From Spirosoma endophyticum (lineage in GTDB: Bacteria > Bacteroidota > Bacteroidia > Cytophagales > Spirosomataceae), in NCBI RefSeq assembly GCF_900112365.1, contig NZ_FOLQ01000002.1, positions 248,001-312,000 on the forward strand: a stretch of DNA of 64,000 nucleotides, written 5' to 3'. Under the pieces are notes generated by a model. The model had not been told where the DNA came from and made no database searches. It saw nothing but the letters and a program-made list of their open reading frames with translations. The stretch's first letter is position 1, and every line of letters starts with the position of its first letter. Below are positions 8,062 through 16,263 of the stretch, in pieces. The position numbers were made by a program, and so were the translations under genes.

Positions 8062-10278
8062 CTAGGACGCACCAGCCGGATACGCAGCTTCTGTATGAGC
8101 GGTGAATTCAGCTAAAAGAGCCAGGGCCTGTGCTACGCTGTCCAGTCGGTAGTGGGCGTAGGTTGGTTGCGTACCTATTTTGATGGTATATGGGGTTGTA
8201 CCCACTAATGCAGCGAACATGTCTTCGTCAGTTTGGTCGTCTCCCATGACCAGCATAAAGTCATACGCTTGCGCTGTTGCCCACTGGTAGGCTATTTTTC
8301 CTTTATCCGTGTCCGTTCGCTTTATTTCCACTACTTTCTGGCCGTCCAGTAACCGGAGTTCGGTGGGCAACAGATGTTCCAGCAGGTCGATCAGTTCCCG
8401 GGACCGGTCAAAGCCCATTCGTTCGCTTACGCCCCGGTAATGCCAGGCCAGAGAGGCTTCTTTTTCTTCAATAAAGGAGCCCTTACACCGGCTGACAAAA
8501 TCGGCCAGTATTGGCCGTATCGTATCTTTCCAGACCTCATTTGATCCCTCATTCCGATGCCATACGCCGTTCTGTTTGCTGGATGCCCCGTGTTCAGCGA
8601 CAAGGTTAACCGGCAGATGGCCCAGCCATTTCTCCAGCGTCTGCTCCGGTCGGCCACTGATCACAAGTACGTTGTTCTGAGGGACAGCCGCTAGCGCACG
8701 TAACCAATTGAGAACGTCAGGCGTTGGACTGGCCAGCTCCGGGTCCTGCGTAAACTCGACCAGCGTTCCATCGTAATCCAGTACAATTAACCGGGACCTG
8801 GCCTGGGCATACTGGTCCAGCAGAATTTGTCTCTCATTGCCTTCCAGGGCAACCGCCTGGCCCGTTTGATCGGCCTGCTGCGTCGTTAGCAAAGCGTCGA
8901 TAAAGTCATTTGCCCACTGCCTGACATCGTACCCTGAAATTCGAGCCTGCATCGTAATCATGCGTTGCCGTTGCTCGTCGGGCGGCATCGTCAGAGCATA
9001 CAGCAACCGATCGGCAACCTCGTATTCGTCCAGTGGATTGACTAACAGGGCTTCGCCCAGTTCATTGGCCGCGCCCGTCAGTTCACTCAGGATCAGAACG
9101 CCCTGCTGGTCCTGCCGGGAAGCTACAAACTCTTTGGCTACCAGATTCATGCCATCCCGAACGGGCGTAATCAGGGCGATATCACAGGCCGTGTAGAGGG
9201 CGACCAATTGAGAAAACGTTACGTCCGAATAGCGGTAAACAATGGGCAGCCAGGTCAACGTACCAAACTGGCCATTTATCCGCCCGACGGCCTGTTCAAT
9301 CATTTGCTTCCGTTCCCAATACGTTTGAATCTGATCGCGGGAAGGTACGACAACCAGAATAAAGACCAGTTTTTCAATCCAGTCGGGATGTTGCTTTAGC
9401 AGCACTTCCAGCGCGTCCAGCCGTTGCATAACCCCCTTTGTGTAATCCAGGCGGTCGACGGAGAAAATTATTTTATCGGGATAGGAACGTTTCAGGTCCA
9501 GCCGCTCCTGCACCACCTCTTCATCCGCACTGGCATCATGAAATAAGCTGTAGTTGATGCCAATGGGGAAGGTACCCGTTTGAACCTTCGTTTGAGGAGT
9601 CACTATGGTGCCCAGCCGGTGGGAGAAACCCAGACTTAACCGGACCGATTGCAGAAAATGAACCCGGTAGTCGGTAGTATGAAACCCGACCAGGTTAGCA
9701 CCTAACAGCCCATTGAGCAGGTAAGAACGGCATTTTCCCGGCAACAAGCGGAGGAGTTCGTAGGAGGGAAAAGGGATATGCAGAAAGAAACCGATGGTCG
9801 CCGAGGGCTGACTCTGCCGAATCAGCATGGGCAGGGGCAGGAAGTGATAGTCATGCACCCAGACCAGATCATCGGGTTGCAGAAGCTCAACCACTTTGTC
9901 GCAAACGGCCTGATTAGCCGCCTTGTAGGCCGTTAGGTAGTCATCGTGGTAGTCAATGTACGCGGGGAAATAATGAAAAAGCGGCCAGAGAACCGAATTC
10001 GCAAAGCCGTTGTAAAAGCCCTTATTGGTGGTCTTATCCAGAAAAACCGGTACGTACTCAAAATCATCGTTGACCAGATGCTTATGCTTTTCCCAAACGC
10101 GCTGGGAGAAATCCGCACAGCCGACCCAGACGGGTTTCGGAGCCGAAGGCGGCAGGTCCAGCGATTTTACGGCGGTTACCAGCCCGCCCGCTGATGCTTT
10201 GACGGATGTCACCCGATTTTCGGTCTTGAACGAGAACGGGAGCCGATAGGAAATAATAATTAAACGATTGTCATTCAT
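8062..10278 (-). CDS. Bifunctional trehalose-6-phosphate synthase/phosphatase
   Basis: This 738-residue fusion makes trehalose from UDP-glucose (or another NDP-glucose) and glucose-6-phosphate in one polypeptide. Residues about 1-470 are a GT20 synthase (WVGCADF, VWVHDYHFLPLPMLIR, SVDRLDYTKGVMQR, TPVRDGMNLVAKEF). Residues about 490-720 are a HAD phosphatase: the nucleophile motif is LDYDGTL, SGRP follows, and GDDQTDEDMF binds Mg. Both active sites look intact. Trehalose is an osmotic, desiccation and heat protectant, which fits the nearby Hsp20 and small acidic protein genes. The ATG at 10278 begins directly with the synthase fold. Confidence 0.95.
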   Translation of the reverse strand: MNDNRLIIISYRLPFSFKTENRVTSVKASAGGLVTAVKSLDLPPSAPKPVWVGCADFSQRVWEKHKHLVNDDFEYVPVFLDKTTNKGFYNGFANSVLWPLFHYFPAYIDYHDDYLTAYKAANQAVCDKVVELLQPDDLVWVHDYHFLPLPMLIRQSQPSATIGFFLHIPFPSYELLRLLPGKCRSYLLNGLLGANLVGFHTTDYRVHFLQSVRLSLGFSHRLGTIVTPQTKVQTGTFPIGINYSLFHDASADEEVVQERLDLKRSYPDKIIFSVDRLDYTKGVMQRLDALEVLLKQHPDWIEKLVFILVVVPSRDQIQTYWERKQMIEQAVGRINGQFGTLTWLPIVYRYSDVTFSQLVALYTACDIALITPVRDGMNLVAKEFVASRQDQQGVLILSELTGAANELGEALLVNPLDEYEVADRLLYALTMPPDEQRQRMITMQARISGYDVRQWANDFIDALLTTQQADQTGQAVALEGNERQILLDQYAQARSRLIVLDYDGTLVEFTQDPELASPTPDVLNWLRALAAVPQNNVLVISGRPEQTLEKWLGHLPVNLVAEHGASSKQNGVWHRNEGSNEVWKDTIRPILADFVSRCKGSFIEEKEASLAWHYRGVSERMGFDRSRELIDLLEHLLPTELRLLDGQKVVEIKRTDTDKGKIAYQWATAQAYDFMLVMGDDQTDEDMFAALVGTTPYTIKIGTQPTYAHYRLDSVAQALALLAEFTAHTEAAYPAGAS

Positions 10279-10463
10279 AGAAAAGCGGGTAAACGATCAG
10301 CTAAAACGTACGGGTTGATTCCTTGCAGGAGACATTGGAAAGGCAGATTAGAATAGGCAGACACCATTACCTTACAAGGTGAAGCTTTACATCCGGTGAA
10401 GGCACCTTTACGCTGGAGCCGGAATTTGGCGTGTTAATAAGTTTCAAAACACTGGAAAAGAGT

Positions 10464-10595
10464 ATGGAAAATCAGCAACCTCAGGAGACAACACTGGATC
10501 AAACGGATTACGATTTAATAGAATTTCATTCCGCTACCACCGACAATGAAGCAGTCGCCATGGAATCGGGTGTTGAACTGGACGATGATGAATAA
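10464..10595 (+). CDS. Small acidic hypothetical protein (43 aa)
   Basis: A 43-codon frame begins with ATG at 10464 and ends in TAA at 10595. It encodes a strongly acidic peptide (begins MENQQPQETTLDQTDYDL, ends VELDDDE). No family is recognised. Support comes from its coding-like composition, the hairpin 22 bp after its stop, and the presence of another small acidic protein gene facing it. It is divergent from the trehalose gene. Confidence 0.45.
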   Translation: MENQQPQETTLDQTDYDLIEFHSATTDNEAVAMESGVELDDDE

Positions 10596-10616
10596 GACCG
10601 ACGGTTGGATTCGCAC

Positions 10617-10651
10617 AGCCAGCGTCTCGCCGGATCGGTCAGGCGCTGGCT
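10617..10651. terminator. Bidirectional hairpin between two small convergent genes
   Basis: AGCCAGCG (10617-10624) pairs with CGCTGGCT (10644-10651), and inner bases may extend the stem. It sits between the stops of the 43-aa gene and the 100-aa gene, with no strong T-run. Confidence 0.45.
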
Positions 10652-10658
10652 ACACGGT

Positions 10659-10961
10659 TTAATCATCTATACCCATCACGGCCGCTTCATATTCATCGGT
10701 CCGCTCGCCATCCCCCGATAGGCCCCCGGACAGGCCACCTGCGCCCAGGATGGTGGAATCGTCATCGCTCCATCTCTGCTCATCGTCCTCACTGCTCATT
10801 ACGTTCTCCGCAGCAACCTTGTTGTCATTATCGCTCATGGCGGCCGTACCCTGTGGCAGGTCGATGGTGTGTTCCTCAGCAGTAGCTTCGTGTTGTAAAC
10901 CGGCTCCTGTTGGTTCAGCAGCCTGATCTGGGCTATAATACCTACTATGTGGGCTCATCAT
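10659..10961 (-). CDS. Small acidic, Gly-rich hypothetical protein (100 aa)
   Basis: This 100-residue protein is rich in Asp, Glu, Ser and Gly and probably disordered. It has a Gly-rich stretch (ILGAGGLSGGLSGDG) near the C-terminus. It starts at two tandem ATG codons (10961/10958). No family is recognised. Its composition is like the neighbouring 43-aa protein, and both lie next to the trehalose gene, suggesting stress-related roles by context only. Confidence 0.55.
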   Translation of the reverse strand: MMSPHSRYYSPDQAAEPTGAGLQHEATAEEHTIDLPQGTAAMSDNDNKVAAENVMSSEDDEQRWSDDDSTILGAGGLSGGLSGDGERTDEYEAAVMGIDD

Positions 10962-11364
10962 GATAGTCGTTTCGAATTTAGTACGTCTTCACTGATAGGC
11001 ATAACCTCAGTTAGGCTGAAAGGGTACAGCGAAGCGCTCTGAAAGTGAGGATTTGAGCCCTTCATACATAGGCTGTGTAAGGTTGTGGTCCAGAACCACC
11101 CGACGCGTCAACCTTCGGTAATCAATTAGGGTTGTGTCCTACTCATTTGACTATGTTGCCCATGTACACCATCGCGAAAACAACTGGTAATGGATGTTTT
11201 TTTAGCATTACATTGAGAAATCAGGTGTATTATGAGTCAATGGATAATGTACAATGCATGACGAATATATCATATAAAATGCTTTTTTAAAATAGTATAA
11301 GCTATTGACAGTTAACTAATTACCTGTGTTGGTTCACTATCAATTGTTCATTTACTTCGTATCG
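10962..11364. other. Intergenic region with no supported gene
   Basis: The stretch upstream of the 100-aa gene becomes strongly AT-rich from about 11190 to 11350. No coding frame, clear promoter pair or large repeat was seen. It follows the decayed GH130 gene and may be decayed sequence. Confidence 0.45.
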
Positions 11365-12087
11365 TCAGGCGAAAACGTTTTTGGGAATGTGCGTGATGCG
11401 GCAGGCCAGGTCACCTTCTCCCGAAGCGACAACGTAGTGATCACCGGCATCGACAAGTCCCGTTGTAAAAACTACGTCCGATAAATACAGTTGGTCTTTA
11501 ATGGGTTCGGTCAGCGCCGGATTGGCTTCCAATACCGGTTTGGTATCCTCCAGATGTGGAATTCGGGTTGGATCATGCGCATCCAGCAACGCCCAGAACG
11601 TGCGGTAGATACCAACGATTCCCTGCAACTCAACGCCGTGGTAAAGCATCAGCCAGCCTTGATCGGTCGGGATCGGTTGCGTGCTTCCACCCAGTTTCAT
11701 GGTCGAGGCCGAGCCTTTTCGGGCGCGGATAAACGGTTCATCGAGCGGTTTCCAGTGCAATCCGTCGGGCGATTGGGCAATGTTGATCGTTGGCCCGGCG
11801 TAGTATTGACTATCCGGCCAGGTAGCAAAATACAGATCGCCCAGAGGCCGGGTGAGGGCAAAAAACTTTCCGTCGATTTTGCCTTTAAAAAAGACCATAT
11901 CCTTGTTTTGATGGTCCAGAATGATGCCTTCCATATTGTAGTTAAGCTCATTGGTTGAGGTATACAACGTAGTGAAATGCCGTTCTGAACTTACCGAATA
12001 GTTGGTCATGTAATACGTATCGTCAATCCTGGTGATCCGCGCATCTTCAACGCTATATTCCTGATACGTCCGCTGGGTGCAACGGTT
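11365..12087 (-). pseudogene. GH130 glycoside phosphorylase, N-terminally truncated
   Basis: The frame encodes the C-terminal two thirds of a GH130 beta-mannoside or mannooligosaccharide phosphorylase. The hallmark VEDARITRIDDTYYMTNY lies at its very beginning, and the later TMKLGGSTQPIPTDQGWLMLYHG and AHDP segments are normal for the family. The frame is closed upstream by TAA at 12088-12090, and no ATG precedes VEDAR; the first ATG (12009) would discard part of the motif. GH130 enzymes are usually about 330-370 residues with an N-terminal propeller blade that is missing here. The visible part is otherwise well conserved, so the loss may be recent. Confidence 0.72.
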
Positions 12088-12267
12088 TTAAACTGTAGCA
12101 CGGCTCTAAACGAAAATCATACCTTCAATCGTGAATAGAATTTTTGGACCGCTACTGGCTTACTTAAACTTTTGTGAGGGCCGCTACCTCACTAAAAAGA
12201 GAGCTTCCTGAGAAAGCTGGCTGGCCATTGGTTGATGACTGATTGTTACTCACCCCTGCCTTGTACT

Positions 12268-12831
12268 ATGAAAAGCCCAAACGAGTCCTGGTGGCCTATA
12301 GATAGGCTCGTTCTCTGTTCATATAGCTGGCTAAGGAGGATAAGACTTTGTGGCTGTATTGGACCCCTAGCTTGCTTACTTTTGGTTGGATGCAACAGAC
12401 ATTCCTTTTCGAATTGGTTTGTCGAAGAAGTCTCAAAACCCAATGCCACAAAGGTTACGGCTGTCCGGCTAACCTCAGATTATACGATTCTGGATGTGCA
12501 ATTTACCAATCCAGGACAGACCTTTTATACCCACGAAAAACAGGTTTTGCCAATTGGCTACATTTGTGTCAGTTCCGGTGCCAAACTTGTTGCTGCTCAG
12601 GGCAACCGGAGTTATTCATTGATCAAGGCCAAAGGCATCCGGACTTTGCCCCATGTAGTCAAGGTAGACCCTTTTGAACAGGTGAGATTTTCGTTGTACT
12701 TCGAGCGACTGGATAAAGGAATTGAAACGTTTGATTGGGTCGATACGATAGTGCAGGATACGCATACGTTCCACTATGAATTTCCCGGTTTGTATATTGC
12801 CAATCCCGTTGATGGTCCTCCTGTTCGGTAA
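12268..12831 (+). CDS. Hypothetical lipoprotein
   Basis: This protein has a hydrophobic segment ending in a lipobox (LACLLLVGC), so it should be lipidated at that cysteine and anchored in a membrane. The mature part (about 135 residues) looks like a single beta-rich domain, with no recognised family. The ATG at 12268 leaves an unusually long stretch before the hydrophobic segment; starts at 12232/12235 would be longer still, and a later non-ATG start is possible. It stands alone upstream of the hsp20 promoter region. Confidence 0.6.
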   Translation: MKSPNESWWPIDRLVLCSYSWLRRIRLCGCIGPLACLLLVGCNRHSFSNWFVEEVSKPNATKVTAVRLTSDYTILDVQFTNPGQTFYTHEKQVLPIGYICVSSGAKLVAAQGNRSYSLIKAKGIRTLPHVVKVDPFEQVRFSLYFERLDKGIETFDWVDTIVQDTHTFHYEFPGLYIANPVDGPPVR

Positions 12832-12910
12832 ACCAAAGTGGGCGGGGGGAATTAAAAAGGTGTTGTCTTATCCTTTGTATTTCAGATCCTGTCCGGGTGA
12901 TAACTGAGGT

Positions 12911-12943
12911 CAGAAAAAAATGACAAAATGTCATTTTTTTCTG
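12911..12943. promoter_or_regulatory. Perfect dyad with TGACA-AAA-TGTCA core upstream of hsp20
   Basis: Two 15-base arms (12911-12925 and 12929-12943) are perfect inverted copies around AAA, with the core TGACA-AAA-TGTCA and flanking A/T runs. It is 24 bp upstream of a sigma54-like promoter and could be the activator-binding site. It could also terminate the lipoprotein gene, since the second arm ends in a T-run. Confidence 0.5.
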
Positions 12944-12966
12944 AGTCGTAAAAACGTTACTAGCTT

Positions 12967-12982
12967 TTGGCATACGGCTTGT
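12967..12982 (+). promoter_or_regulatory. Sigma54-like -24/-12 promoter of hsp20
   Basis: TTGGCATACGGCTTGT matches the sigma54 consensus TTGGCACG-N4-TTGC at the GG of -24 and the TTG of -12 with the correct spacing; the final C of the -12 GC is T. Transcription would start near 12994, leaving a leader of about 42 bases before the ATG at 13036. This is inference from the motif alone. Confidence 0.45.
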
Positions 12983-12992
12983 TTAGAGGCTT

Positions 12993-13014
12993 TTTGACAC
13001 GGTTTTATGTCAAA
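12993..13014. promoter_or_regulatory. Second TGACA/TGTCA dyad in the hsp20 leader
   Basis: TTTGACA (12993-12999) and TGTCAAA (13008-13014) form an inverted repeat with an 8-base spacer. It uses the same half-site as the dyad at 12911-12943, but lies at the expected transcript start, where binding would block transcription or the RNA could fold. Confidence 0.4.
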
Positions 13015-13035
13015 CCTTTAAACCAATTAATTACT

Positions 13036-13503
13036 ATGTCACCTGTAAAATTCAATGGAAACGGACAACTGCCCTCTCTACTGGATGAATTCATGGGCAG
13101 AGACATGGACGAATTGTTCAACTTTAACCGCAACTGGCCGGGCATTACCCGCTCCCAGGTAGGCACGCTGGTGCCAGCCGTCAACATTCGGGAAGATGCC
13201 GATGGTTACCAAATTGATGTAGCCGCGCCAGGCATGAAGAAGGAGGCCTTTAACCTGAGTCTGCATAACGGCAAGCTCACGGTGTCGACGCAGCAGCAGA
13301 ACCAGCATGAAGAGCAGGGTCAACAAGGTCAATACACCAAGCGCGAGTTTAGTTATCACGCTTTTTCCCGCTCGTTCTGGCTGCCTGATTCGTGTCAGCA
13401 AGACCAGATTCAGGCTCGTTATGAGGATGGTATCCTGCACATTACGTTACCTAAAAAAGAGGAAGCCAAACCAAAGGCGCCTACTCAAATCCAAATAGCA
13501 TAA
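13036..13503 (+). CDS. hsp20: Small heat-shock protein, Hsp20/alpha-crystallin family
   Basis: This 155-residue cytosolic chaperone holds unfolded proteins without ATP. The alpha-crystallin domain spans about residues 45-140: VPAVNIREDADGYQIDVAAPG, SLHNGKLTVS, REFSYHAFSRSFWLP and YEDGILHITLPK are typical. The C-terminal IQI is the I-x-I motif used in oligomer assembly. The ATG at 13036 gives the usual N-terminus; the in-frame TTG at 12967 lies inside the putative sigma54 promoter. The gene is single, flanked by two TGACA/TGTCA dyads upstream and a hairpin downstream. Confidence 0.93.
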   Translation: MSPVKFNGNGQLPSLLDEFMGRDMDELFNFNRNWPGITRSQVGTLVPAVNIREDADGYQIDVAAPGMKKEAFNLSLHNGKLTVSTQQQNQHEEQGQQGQYTKREFSYHAFSRSFWLPDSCQQDQIQARYEDGILHITLPKKEEAKPKAPTQIQIA

Positions 13504-13515
13504 GGATGGTTGTTC

Positions 13516-13545
13516 CTCTGGCTGAGCGTTTAGTCTCAGCCAGAG
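13516..13545. terminator. Hairpin between convergent hsp20 and DUF4153 genes
   Basis: CTCTGGCTGAG (13516-13526) and CTCAGCCAGAG (13535-13545) are perfect 11-base arms with an 8-base loop. It lies 12 bp after the hsp20 stop and serves the convergent pair; no T-run follows. Confidence 0.55.
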
Positions 13546-13598
13546 AACTACCTATTAATAATGAGTATGTTCTGTAAGTAGACAGTGCCTGGAACTCC

Positions 13599-14843
13599 TC
13601 ATTTAAAGCCAAACAGTAGCGGAAATAGAAACGTGACGATGATGGCCCATACACTGTAAATGGGTAGGTAATCGGCAATGGCCTTCCCGACTCCAGGTAG
13701 GGTGTCCTTCCTTGAAAGAACCCTGAAAAGTTGCGCAGTTACCAACAAAAGATTGAGCAGAATCAACACATTACTACCAAGCACCGCAGCCCTGTTGGGT
13801 GTAATGCCCCAGGCTGAAATGCGGAACAAAATGGCCGACAGCGCAATCCCATTCACTATCACGGTTACCGTCGACAGCAGAAAGAGAATCCAAATTTCCG
13901 GTAGGCTTTTCGTTGTCTTGGAGGTTTCAGCTACGGAAAAGAAAATGATGGCCATTACACCGATCAGTAATGCATTGAACACCAGCAAAAACTCCCGGTC
14001 GTTGTACGGATCTTTGCCCGAATACAGAATGGCTACGAGATAAATGACCAGCATTACTAACACGAGCGGGCTGAATAGTTTAGCCAGTACCGGCGACACT
14101 TTACCGACTAATTGCGGATTGGTCTGGGTGAGGTAGGTGCCAACAATGGGTGCGGCAGGAAGGCCGAAAACGACCACGTTTTCGAAATAAAACGTTTCAA
14201 TCTTAAAGCCGATTAGCTTGAAAAGACCCAGGGTTATGGCGGTCATAATGCCGCCTGCGATCAGAATGAGCGTTGTCATGACGATGAGGTCGCCGTTATA
14301 CCGTAAGTAGCTGAGCCGCTTCTCTTCATTATTTCGGGTCTCGCCAACAAACGCAACACCCAGTATCGACCAAAGGAATAAAAGGAGATGAATGCACGAT
14401 AAAAGTAGTGTGTCGCTCTTTTTAACATCGGGAAGGAAATTGATAAATAGCAGACCAGTGAGGGTTAGGCCAGCTATAACCGCCATGGTGCGGGTTGATA
14501 CGTTATTCTTCCACGCGAAGTAGGCCGTTAGTACCGGAAAAATGATAAAGCCGATGTTTCTGGGGTAGAAAAATTCCTGGTTTATGGCCAAAAACGTTGG
14601 CAGCTTGGCGATAAGCCCGGCCACCAGCGAAGCCACGATCACAAGGGCTAGTTCACGGCCTGTGCCCCAGCTAAGCTCATCGGGTTCGTAATTGAGTCGT
14701 TCATGCCAGCCGTCAGCCAGTAGGTTCCCTTTCAGCTCCGGATAGAGTGTACGGAACGCCCGTTGAAAAGAGGCCTTGTTCGCCCGGTACATTTTTTCAA
14801 GTTGCCCGGGGTCATCTAGGTAGATGCGTATTTGCTCTTTCAT
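13599..14843 (-). CDS. DUF4153-like polytopic membrane protein
   Basis: This 414-residue protein has a soluble N-terminal segment of about 70 residues (MKEQIRIYLDDPGQLEKMYR) followed by about ten hydrophobic segments, consistent with DUF4153-type membrane proteins of unknown function. The ATG at 14843 is chosen over a TTG at 14876. It is 47 bp downstream of the 114-aa membrane protein gene on the same strand, so both should be transcribed from the promoter near the palindrome at 15280-15300, under the regulator encoded at 15330-15632. Confidence 0.72.
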   Translation of the reverse strand: MKEQIRIYLDDPGQLEKMYRANKASFQRAFRTLYPELKGNLLADGWHERLNYEPDELSWGTGRELALVIVASLVAGLIAKLPTFLAINQEFFYPRNIGFIIFPVLTAYFAWKNNVSTRTMAVIAGLTLTGLLFINFLPDVKKSDTLLLSCIHLLLFLWSILGVAFVGETRNNEEKRLSYLRYNGDLIVMTTLILIAGGIMTAITLGLFKLIGFKIETFYFENVVVFGLPAAPIVGTYLTQTNPQLVGKVSPVLAKLFSPLVLVMLVIYLVAILYSGKDPYNDREFLLVFNALLIGVMAIIFFSVAETSKTTKSLPEIWILFLLSTVTVIVNGIALSAILFRISAWGITPNRAAVLGSNVLILLNLLLVTAQLFRVLSRKDTLPGVGKAIADYLPIYSVWAIIVTFLFPLLFGFK

Positions 14844-14890
14844 GAGTTTATAAGTGAATAGTTTCTTGAAAGTCAACTAGTTAGTGTCGT

Positions 14891-15235
14891 TTAGTTCCAC
14901 AAAGTTCCGTCTAAACCCAGAACAAAGCCAATCCATAAACCGATAAGGCAGACCAGTACACTGACGATAATAGCAATTGCCTTGTTTATACCGAACTGCT
15001 TCTGAAAATGACTAATGAAGTAAGTACATAACCCTCCGATGGCTCCGGCTAAAGGAACAATGAGCAGGGGCCTGATCATCCATAGCTTTCCCCAGCCAGG
15101 ATTCGGTTCTCTAACTGAAAGCAGAAAAAGTGAGATCAGAATTAAGCCAATCCCGGCGCCTATCGCCATTCGTTTACCTGGTGAAGCCGGATGAATCGGC
15201 GGTGTCGTTAACTTGTTGCTCTGTGTCATGGTCAT
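14891..15235 (-). CDS. Small membrane protein (114 aa)
   Basis: This protein has three hydrophobic segments (IGAGIGLILISLFLLSV, LLIVPLAGAIGGLCTYFI, AIAIIVSVLVCLIGLWIGFVLG) and no recognised family. It is the first gene after the 21-bp palindrome at 15280-15300, about 45 bp upstream of its start, and precedes the DUF4153 gene. It is therefore a probable direct target of the winged-helix regulator. Start 15229 is an equal alternative to 15235. Confidence 0.65.
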   Translation of the reverse strand: MTMTQSNKLTTPPIHPASPGKRMAIGAGIGLILISLFLLSVREPNPGWGKLWMIRPLLIVPLAGAIGGLCTYFISHFQKQFGINKAIAIIVSVLVCLIGLWIGFVLGLDGTLWN

Positions 15236-15279
15236 TTGGTTTTAAGCGTTATAAACAGTTTTGAACGGTTTCATTAAAG

Positions 15280-15300
15280 TCACTTTGAATTTCAAAGTGA
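15280..15300. promoter_or_regulatory. Palindromic operator copy 1 for the winged-helix regulator
   Basis: CACTTTGAA-T-TTCAAAGTG is a perfect odd palindrome, extended one more base on each side. It lies between the regulator gene and the start of the 114-aa membrane protein gene. A second copy occurs at 16264-16280, upstream of the regulator's own unit. On the minus strand the TTTG of the first half overlaps a TAnnTTTG-like -7 element with one mismatch, so binding would block RNA polymerase. Confidence 0.7.
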
Positions 15301-15329
15301 GTAAGTAAAAAAAAGCCGTTATCACCCAG

Positions 15330-15632
15330 CTATTCAGCAACTCCCTTTATTAGTTTTTCCAGGGCATTTAGGTGATCGCTGAACGCTTTCCGGCCAAGCT
15401 CGGTAGCGGCATAACTGGTGTTCGATTTTTTGTCAACAAATGATTTTTCTACCCGAATAAACTCGTCTTTCTCCAGAGCTTTCAGGTGGCTTGCCAGATT
15501 GCCATCCGTCACATCCAGAAATTCCTTCAGTGAATTGAAATCAAGCGTATGATTAACCGCCAGGGCCGCCATAATGCCGAGCTTGATCCGGCTTTCGAAT
15601 GCTTTATGTAAACCATGGATCGATATCTTCAC
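15330..15632 (-). CDS. Winged-helix transcriptional regulator (MarR/ArsR-like, HTH_27 type)
   Basis: This regulator of about 100 residues has a single winged helix: KAFESRIKLGIMAAL, then LKEFLDVTDGNLASHLKALEKDEFIRVEKSF (recognition helix followed by wing) and a C-terminal helix for dimerisation. The GTG start at 15632 overlaps the TGA of the upstream membrane protein gene (GTGA), indicating translational coupling; the longer ATG frame from 15701 would overlap that gene by 70 bp. Two perfect palindromes, one before its own unit and one before the next unit, are its probable operators. No sensor domain is present, so the signal may come from its membrane partner. Confidence 0.82.
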   Translation of the reverse strand: MKISIHGLHKAFESRIKLGIMAALAVNHTLDFNSLKEFLDVTDGNLASHLKALEKDEFIRVEKSFVDKKSNTSYAATELGRKAFSDHLNALEKLIKGVAE

Positions 15633-16255
15633 CTTTCGTACCGGTAATGCATATAAATACCATACATAATATGGGCTACGCCAAAGCCTAACGCCCAACA
15701 CACCAACCCGTACTCAACGTAGTAGGCGCTCAATAACCCCAGCCCTATCTGGATAAGCCCTAAACTTTTCACTTCTTCATACGTGAACTGGCTGGCATTA
15801 TACAAGGCCAGGCCATAAAACAGTAACGCAACCGGGGCCAGTAAGCCGATCAGTCCTTTCCCGATTAAAATAAGGAGTAGAAGTCCACCGGCAAGTAGCG
15901 GAACGGCCATATTGATCAGAAGCCGCCTGACGATAGCATTCCAGAGTTTTTCCCTCCGTTTCGTCGCCTTATTATAGGAAAGCAGAATCGCTGTACCGAT
16001 TGCCAGTACCAGAATGAGGCTGGCCAAACCAATCACCTTCACTAAACCAGCCGATGACCCACCTGATTGGGCTGGACTATAAACCAGTTCGTCAGGGTTG
16101 AAATCGAGCACTGCATAGGCAATGTAGGCGCCTGCCAATGCATAAAGGCCCGCCATTATCCCTGCCCAACCGGCGAGCGACAGAAATTTGGAAGATCGCT
16201 CCATGATGGAACGTATCTGTGCTATATCCCGAATATAATCCTGCTCTTCTTGCAT
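15629..16255 (-). CDS. Polytopic membrane protein coupled to the winged-helix regulator
   Basis: This 208-residue protein has about six hydrophobic segments after a short cytosolic N-terminus (MQEEQDYIRDIAQIRSIMERSSKF). No enzymatic motif or named family was recognised. It is translationally coupled to the regulator and begins 9 bp from the second palindrome. Pairs of a small membrane protein with an HTH_27-like regulator are frequent in Bacteroidota, and the membrane protein may set the regulator's activity; this is inference. Confidence 0.72.
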   Translation of the reverse strand: MQEEQDYIRDIAQIRSIMERSSKFLSLAGWAGIMAGLYALAGAYIAYAVLDFNPDELVYSPAQSGGSSAGLVKVIGLASLILVLAIGTAILLSYNKATKRREKLWNAIVRRLLINMAVPLLAGGLLLLILIGKGLIGLLAPVALLFYGLALYNASQFTYEEVKSLGLIQIGLGLLSAYYVEYGLVCWALGFGVAHIMYGIYMHYRYER

Positions 16256-16263
16256 TTAAAAGC

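Noticed and set aside
12911..12943. The dyad as a plain terminator for the lipoprotein gene
   Set aside because: It is not excluded, but the TGACA/TGTCA half-sites recur at 12993-13014 around a sigma54-like element, which fits regulation better.
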